A stretch of DNA of 9,633 bases. Origin: Caldifarciminota bacterium (GTDB taxonomy: Bacteria > Hydrothermota > Tepidihabitantia > B3-TA06). The stretch lies in the NCBI GenBank assembly GCA_014729665.1, contig WJJO01000291.1:1-9633 (forward strand), given 5' to 3'. Each line of letters opens with the position of its first letter. Positions within the stretch are counted from its first letter, which is position 1. Below the pieces are notes generated by a model. The model ran no database searches. It saw nothing but the letters and a program-made list of their open reading frames with translations, and was not told the DNA's origin. Below are positions 6,312 through 9,633 of this stretch, piece by piece. The position numbers were made by a program, and so were the translations under genes.

Positions 6312-7247
6312 TTATAGCGTAGACAATAGTGCGAGTAGTCCACCACAGACGGCAATCAAAATAATCGCTAGGGTAATGTTGCCGCAACATTTTAGTTGTG
6401 TTCTTCGAGCTTCTTTTTCAAGTCGCTTTTCTGTTGCTTTTTCTTCCTCGGCTAAGAAGTTATCGTATTTCGTTGTTAGTGCTGCGGGTGTTTCCCAATC
6501 GTTGCTATCACAAACGTTAATCGCTTGTAATACTTCGGTTATTTCCGCAGTTTCGATATTGTTAACAACCCCGAAAACGAACAAACTATCTGCAGTAAGT
6601 CGCTGTTCGCGTTTGATCCTTGCGTTTTCTTCCCTCTCTAAACTTGCCTTCTCTTCGGCTTGAACGCGGGCTTGTTCTTCTGCTTTCCTCTCTTCTAGAA
6701 TACCCATCCATTTGTCCTCTACAACTGCATCGTAAAAAAGCCGAATCATCTCCGAACTTTGCTGAGTGAATGAACCGTCAACGTAGGATTCGCTTCCGTA
6801 GACTCTAATCTTTGCCTCATCAGCGAAAGCCAGTTTTTTTAGTTCAGTTGTTGTAATTCTACATGGTGCCCATTCGTGTACGAAGGCTGTTCCGCCAGCA
6901 GTCGAAACATCCCAATCTGAGCCTTCCATATTGACATTTAGTGTCATCTTTTCACCGTCGACTAGAAACACTAATCTGCCACCATACGAGAGGTATATCC
7001 CCTCGGGTGCTATATATTTGAGGCATAGCCAATACCAGGTCCTTGAACCCTGTACAACCTGCCGTGGTTCAAGATATAGGTTACCATAGTTACTGTTTAA
7101 GGGGATTCTGTGATAGGGTATTGACGTGACTGTAAACTCTTCAAATTCATCATAGGTTACGGTGAACTCCTCGAGTTCGTCAATCGATTGTCCGATTACA
7201 GAAATTGTTATTGCCAAAAAAATCGATATGTAGGATATCCCTTTCAT
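6312..7247 (-). CDS. Exported coiled-coil protein with C-terminal membrane anchor, unknown function
   Basis: A 311-residue protein. The signal peptide covers residues 1-20 (MKGISYISIFLAITISVIGQ). A tandem 10-residue repeat follows: DELEEFTVT (23-31) and DEFEEFTVT (33-41). Residues about 55-175 form a beta-rich domain with ITTTELKKLAFADEAKIRVYG (131-151), a pattern I associate with uncharacterised exported bacterial domains. A charged helix, likely coiled coil, spans 180-217 (EERKAEEQARVQAEEK and onward). The C-terminus has a second charged helix (266-285), CC (287-288) and a membrane segment (291-309), giving a probable periplasmic protein anchored at its C-terminus. AAGGAGG lies eight bases before the ATG. 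It has its own promoter and is divergent from tRNA-Lys. Base composition is lower in GC than the metabolic genes: 23 of 60 G+C in 6421-6480 against 34 of 60 in 5101-5160, which may reflect transfer. Confidence 0.8.
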   Translation of the reverse strand: MKGISYISIFLAITISVIGQSIDELEEFTVTYDEFEEFTVTSIPYHRIPLNSNYGNLYLEPRQVVQGSRTWYWLCLKYIAPEGIYLSYGGRLVFLVDGEKMTLNVNMEGSDWDVSTAGGTAFVHEWAPCRITTTELKKLAFADEAKIRVYGSESYVDGSFTQQSSEMIRLFYDAVVEDKWMGILEERKAEEQARVQAEEKASLEREENARIKREQRLTADSLFVFGVVNNIETAEITEVLQAINVCDSNDWETPAALTTKYDNFLAEEEKATEKRLEKEARRTQLKCCGNITLAIILIAVCGGLLALLSTL

Positions 7248-7283
7248 GATGCCAACCTCCTTGCAGTTTTTGAGCTTGAATAA

Positions 7284-7311
7284 AGAATACTCTATATGAG
7301 TAGCTTGTCAA
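7284..7311 (-). promoter_or_regulatory. Promoter of the coiled-coil protein gene
   Basis: On the minus strand, TTGACA (complement of 7306-7311) is followed after 16 bases by TATTCT (complement of 7284-7289, 4/6 match). The leader to the ATG at 7247 is about 31 bases and contains AAGGAGG. Confidence 0.6.
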
Positions 7312-7400
7312 CCCCTGACTTATCCACATCCTTCGTGCATAAAGTATACTAGAAGGGATTCCTTCAATCTTATCCCTTTTTGGATTTCGCAAGGTTTAAA

Positions 7401-7413
7401 TCAACTTGGTTGA
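7401..7413. promoter_or_regulatory. Short inverted repeat overlapping a -35 element
   Basis: TCAAC (7401-7405) and GTTGA (7409-7413) are perfect inverted arms around TTG, and the right arm overlaps the TTGACT -35 at 7410-7415. It could be an operator, but five-base arms may arise by chance. Confidence 0.3.
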
Positions 7414-7437
7414 CTTTAGCCCGTAACCACTTAAAAT
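7410..7437 (+). promoter_or_regulatory. Promoter for tRNA-Lys and probably the protease gene
   Basis: TTGACT (7410-7415, 5/6) is followed after 16 bases by TAAAAT (7432-7437, 5/6). The predicted start near 7444 leaves a 5' leader of about 94 bases before the mature tRNA. No terminator is evident between the tRNA and the protease gene, so a joint transcript is likely. Confidence 0.55.
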
Positions 7438-7480
7438 TACCGACTGTAAGAAAAAAAAGTAGTGTTTTTCCAGTGTGGGT

Positions 7481-7505
7481 GAAGAAATGGTGAAGCCATT
7501 TCTTC
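7481..7505. repeat. Perfect hairpin in the leader upstream of tRNA-Lys
   Basis: GAAGAAATGG (7481-7490) and CCATTTCTTC (7496-7505) pair perfectly over ten bases with loop TGAAG. The plus-strand continuation TTAAATACTTTT is only mildly U-rich. Its place between a promoter and a tRNA suggests an attenuator or a processing signal rather than the end of a gene. Confidence 0.5.
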
Positions 7506-7537
7506 TTAAATACTTTTGATTCCGTCAAAGGTATTAC

Positions 7538-7610
7538 GGGTCGTTAGCTCAGTTGGTAGAGCACCTGATTTTTAATCCGGTGGCCGCAGGTTCAAATCCT
7601 GCACGACCCA
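7538..7610 (+). tRNA. tRNA-Lys (anticodon UUU)
   Basis: A 73-base cloverleaf. Acceptor GGGTCGT (7538-7544) pairs fully with ACGACCC (7603-7609), with discriminator A7610. The D stem GCTC/GAGC (7547-7550, 7559-7562) encloses AGTTGGTA. The anticodon loop is TTTTTAA with anticodon TTT at 7571-7573. The T stem is GCAGG/CCTGC with loop TTCAAAT. CCA is not encoded (TGC follows). The anticodon stem CCTGA/TCCGG has one mismatch, U-C at positions 29 and 41, which is unusual; the rest of the molecule is intact, so the gene is probably functional. Confidence 0.95.
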
Positions 7611-7655
7611 TGCAATAATTCAACCAAGCGGACTAGCGTCCTTGAAAGGAGAGGT

Positions 7656-9020
7656 ATGTTCAACTCATTCCTGAAGGTTTGTTTTATGTTTCTTCCGGCC
7701 TTAAGCATACTTACCGCCGCGAATTCGGCTGAGGTTTTCGCCGAAGCCGAGAAGTATTCGGTACGAGTTTACGTAACTACTACGGTTGCCCTGGAAAGCT
7801 CACAGAGAGGCTCGGGGCAGGGGTCCGGATTCATAGTACAGATAGATAAAAACGATGGTTACGCTTACGTTGCTACTTGTGAACACGTCATTGGAGACGG
7901 CATATGTAATGCACAGATTTCCTTCAAGGACGGCGAACGCATCGAAGCCGAACCAATCTATATCGATCCGGTATACGATTTCGGGATGATCCGATTTCGC
8001 CTTGACGAGCCGGGTGTGCCTTCCGACATCAAGGTGGCCAAGCTGGGCAACTCGGATAATCTGAAGATAGGCGATCGTGTCGGCACATTCGGTCATCCTT
8101 CAGGTATCGAATTCTCAGGCACCGAGGGGATAGTGAGTTCGACAACCAACAGCCCCCCGCAAGGCACCGGGAAGTTCATCCAGACCGATGCACCCATAAA
8201 TCCGGGTAATTCGGGCGGACCTTTAATCCTTATGAAGAAAGGCGCAATCATAGGTATCAATGCGGCAACCTCCGGACAGGGGATCGGCTGGTCTTTGGCA
8301 ATTAATCAGGTCAAGCCCCTGATAGATAAGGTAATATCCGGCGATTTGCCCTATACCGGTCACGTGGGATGGATGGGTTTTGACATCAACGAAATCACAC
8401 CGGCTCGCGCAACGGAAAGCTTCCTTACCAACTTTCCCGAAGATGTGCGAAAGGCAATACTGATAACTACCGTAGCGCCCGGAAACGTTGCCGATACAGC
8501 GGGGGTCAAACCGGGTGACGTTGTGTATGCTATTAACGGTACTATTCCTGTAGACGAAGCCGACTACATGGTGATGATGAAGGATTTGGCCGATAAGGTT
8601 TGTACCCTTACCGTATCCAGGTTCGGTGAGAAGAAGAACTTTGACCTCAAGGCCGCGGACCGCGCGGCGGACCGCCCAAAGGAATACATCTCGGTTGCAG
8701 GTATGGTCGTGCAGCCGATGAGCCGCTCATTGCAGTACTGGTACGATATGGATTCATCGGCCGTATACGTAGCGGATGTGGAAGAGGAAAGTGCGGCGGC
8801 ATCCTGGGGTGCATATCCGGGACCGGTTCGCGCTGTAGCCGTGGGAGGAACCTACTACAGGATTACCTCCTTCGACGGTTTCTGGCAGGCGGTGAAGGAT
8901 TTGAAACCCGGAGACCCTATCGAAATGTTCTACGGCATGGAACGTATAAGATCAATCGTAAAGGTCGTCTACTACGATGAGCTGGAGGTCCCTGAACGCC
9001 ACGATGTAACCGTGCCTTGA
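7656..9020 (+). CDS. HtrA/Deg-type periplasmic serine protease with PDZ domain
   Basis: A 454-residue trypsin-like protease, expected to degrade or refold damaged envelope proteins. The signal peptide covers about 1-24 (cleavage near ANSA). The protease domain spans about 32-230. His77 lies in TCEHVI (usual HtrA: TNNHVI), Asp108 in VYDFGMIRF, and Ser186 in NPGNSGGPL (182-190), completing the triad; FGHPSG (145-150) and IQTDAPINPGNSGG are typical of the family. A PDZ domain spans about 235-325 (ILITTVAPGNVADTAGVKPGDVVYAING). Residues about 345-440 may be a second, divergent PDZ-like region (LKPGDPIEMFY). Cys75 and Cys84, close to the catalytic His, might form a disulphide. The start is supported by AAAGGAGAGG at 7645-7654. 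It lies 45 bases after tRNA-Lys and 48 bases before a transporter gene, likely on one transcript. The exact subtype (DegP, DegQ, DegS or a lineage-specific form) cannot be fixed here. Confidence 0.93.
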   Translation: MFNSFLKVCFMFLPALSILTAANSAEVFAEAEKYSVRVYVTTTVALESSQRGSGQGSGFIVQIDKNDGYAYVATCEHVIGDGICNAQISFKDGERIEAEPIYIDPVYDFGMIRFRLDEPGVPSDIKVAKLGNSDNLKIGDRVGTFGHPSGIEFSGTEGIVSSTTNSPPQGTGKFIQTDAPINPGNSGGPLILMKKGAIIGINAATSGQGIGWSLAINQVKPLIDKVISGDLPYTGHVGWMGFDINEITPARATESFLTNFPEDVRKAILITTVAPGNVADTAGVKPGDVVYAINGTIPVDEADYMVMMKDLADKVCTLTVSRFGEKKNFDLKAADRAADRPKEYISVAGMVVQPMSRSLQYWYDMDSSAVYVADVEEESAAASWGAYPGPVRAVAVGGTYYRITSFDGFWQAVKDLKPGDPIEMFYGMERIRSIVKVVYYDELEVPERHDVTVP

Positions 9021-9068
9021 ACGTTAGCGCAAAGGGCAGGGTGGTCTTAAATCTAGGGAAAGGGAAAA

Positions 9069-9497
9069 ATGATAGGTGAACTTGCCGCGTTGGGTACTTC
9101 GGTTTTGTGGGCGGCGAATGCGGTTTTCTTCTCGGAAGGAGCTAAAAGGATAGATGCCCTTTCGGTAAGCGTCATAAGGCTTGTAATGGCTTCCATAATA
9201 CTGGTTGCAATATACCTCGCAACCGGTGGAAGGTTTATATTCCCTCCACAATCCCTCCTCTGGATCCTCGCCTCGGGAATACTAGCGCTTGCGGTAGGGG
9301 ACTGGTTTCTTTTTGCAGCGTTAGGCAAGATAGGTGCCCGTATAACCATGCTCATCATGTCCCTGAGTCCGGTGTTCGCCGCAATAATCGCATGGATATT
9401 CCTCGGGGAGAAACTCTCGTGGTTGGCCATTATAGGCATAGCCGTCACAATCGGCGGTATATGCATGGTAATACTGAACCGTAAAAGTAATCCGTGA
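9069..9497 (+). CDS. Half-size EamA/DMT-family transporter
   Basis: A 142-residue, very hydrophobic protein with about five membrane segments (near residues 3-20, 30-52, 60-82, 88-110 and 113-136). It has EamA hallmarks: GELAALGTSVLWAANAVFF at the N-terminus, a GDWFLFAAL stretch, then RITMLIMSLSPVFAAIIAWIF and LGEKLSW before the last segment. Most family members have two EamA repeats (about 290-300 residues); this has one. It matches the N-terminal half of full-length relatives. The 136 bases after the stop do not encode a second repeat in any frame I read, so it is either a genuine half-size protein working as a dimer or a truncation. An AAAGGGA site (9059-9065) precedes the ATG. Substrate is unknown (small metabolite or drug export are usual for the superfamily). 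Confidence 0.85.
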   Translation: MIGELAALGTSVLWAANAVFFSEGAKRIDALSVSVIRLVMASIILVAIYLATGGRFIFPPQSLLWILASGILALAVGDWFLFAALGKIGARITMLIMSLSPVFAAIIAWIFLGEKLSWLAIIGIAVTIGGICMVILNRKSNP

Positions 9498-9599
9498 GTT
9501 CAATAGTGAAGTGCAACACCTTGAAAAGCGAGAGGGATTTCGTTATCCTGAGGATGTATGCAAACAAGCTACCAACATCTTTCACTCAAGGGACGTGAG

Positions 9600-9633
9600 G
9601 TGATAGATAAGATGCTCAGAGATGGTCAATCTA
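9600..9633 (+). CDS. Possible start of a gene cut by the right edge
   Basis: GTG 9600 opens a frame (VIDKMLRDGQS) to the window end, with AAGGG at 9588-9592 upstream; ATG 9612 in the same frame, after GAGGTGAT, is an alternative. A short open frame without a clear start precedes it and ends at TGA 9601-9603, overlapping the GTG. Too little is visible to judge. Confidence 0.2.
   Translation, partial: MIDKMLRDGQS

Noticed and set aside
6065..6322. 85-codon plus-strand frame after acetate kinase
   Set aside because: It starts within the heptamer repeat with no ribosome site, runs into the end of the opposite gene, and shows no family features or credible composition.
7180..7392. 70-codon minus-strand frame overlapping the start of the coiled-coil gene
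   Set aside because: It lies across that gene's promoter and ribosome site in another frame and has no recognisable product.
7449..7458. A-tract near the 7481-7505 hairpin as a minus-strand terminator
   Set aside because: The tract is more than 20 bases from the stem on the minus strand and no minus-strand gene ends there.
1..9633. CRISPR array, insertion sequence, prophage or defence island
   Set aside because: No regularly spaced direct repeats with unique spacers, no transposase or integrase-like protein, and no target-site duplications were seen.

Overview
The window looks like chromosomal DNA of an uncultured Gram-negative bacterium. It has signal peptides, a probable outer-membrane beta-barrel ending in Phe, and a periplasmic HtrA-type protease. 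Genes carry Shine-Dalgarno sites, several start at GTG or TTG, and Arg is often coded by AGG/AGA. The set (beta-propeller and barrel exported proteins, class I fumarase alpha subunit, acetate kinase) resembles what is seen in candidate phyla such as WOR-3 and relatives, but nothing here fixes the lineage and that placement is a guess. No CRISPR array, transposase, phage gene or obvious new defence system is visible.

Layout. Positions 1-144 hold a minus-strand promoter firing out of the window. Next are two minus-strand exported proteins of unknown role: a beta-propeller-like protein (145-1071) and an SH3-like plus beta-barrel protein (1126-2073, TTG start). After a divergent regulatory region comes a plus-strand gene split by one in-frame TAA (2411-3265, probably a pseudogene). 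A 500-base gene-free stretch (3266-3766) carries repeat elements and a promoter. It leads to a central-metabolism pair: fumarase class I alpha (GTG start, 3767-4612) and acetate kinase (4719-6023). A hairpin carries the acetate kinase stop codon in its loop. Positions 6024-6311 are non-coding. A lower-GC minus-strand gene (6312-7247) encodes an exported coiled-coil protein with a C-terminal membrane anchor. Divergent from it lie tRNA-Lys(UUU) (7538-7610), an HtrA-like protease (7656-9020) and a half-size EamA/DMT transporter (9069-9497), perhaps as one transcript.

How the parts relate. Fumarase and acetate kinase fit anaerobic or fermentative carbon metabolism (fumarate/malate interconversion; acetyl-phosphate to acetate plus ATP), but the fumarase beta subunit is not next door. 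The most coherent overall signal is regulatory. Seven gene-facing sites have TTGACA (TTGACT once) followed exactly 16 bases later by a TAnnnT -10, and one of them predicts a leaderless mRNA. Other points to check are the split gene, a 27-base repeat in two copies, an 11-base-phased CTTTTGWC triplet, a tRNA-Lys with a U-C mismatch in the anticodon stem, and an orphan Shine-Dalgarno site inside a hairpin.
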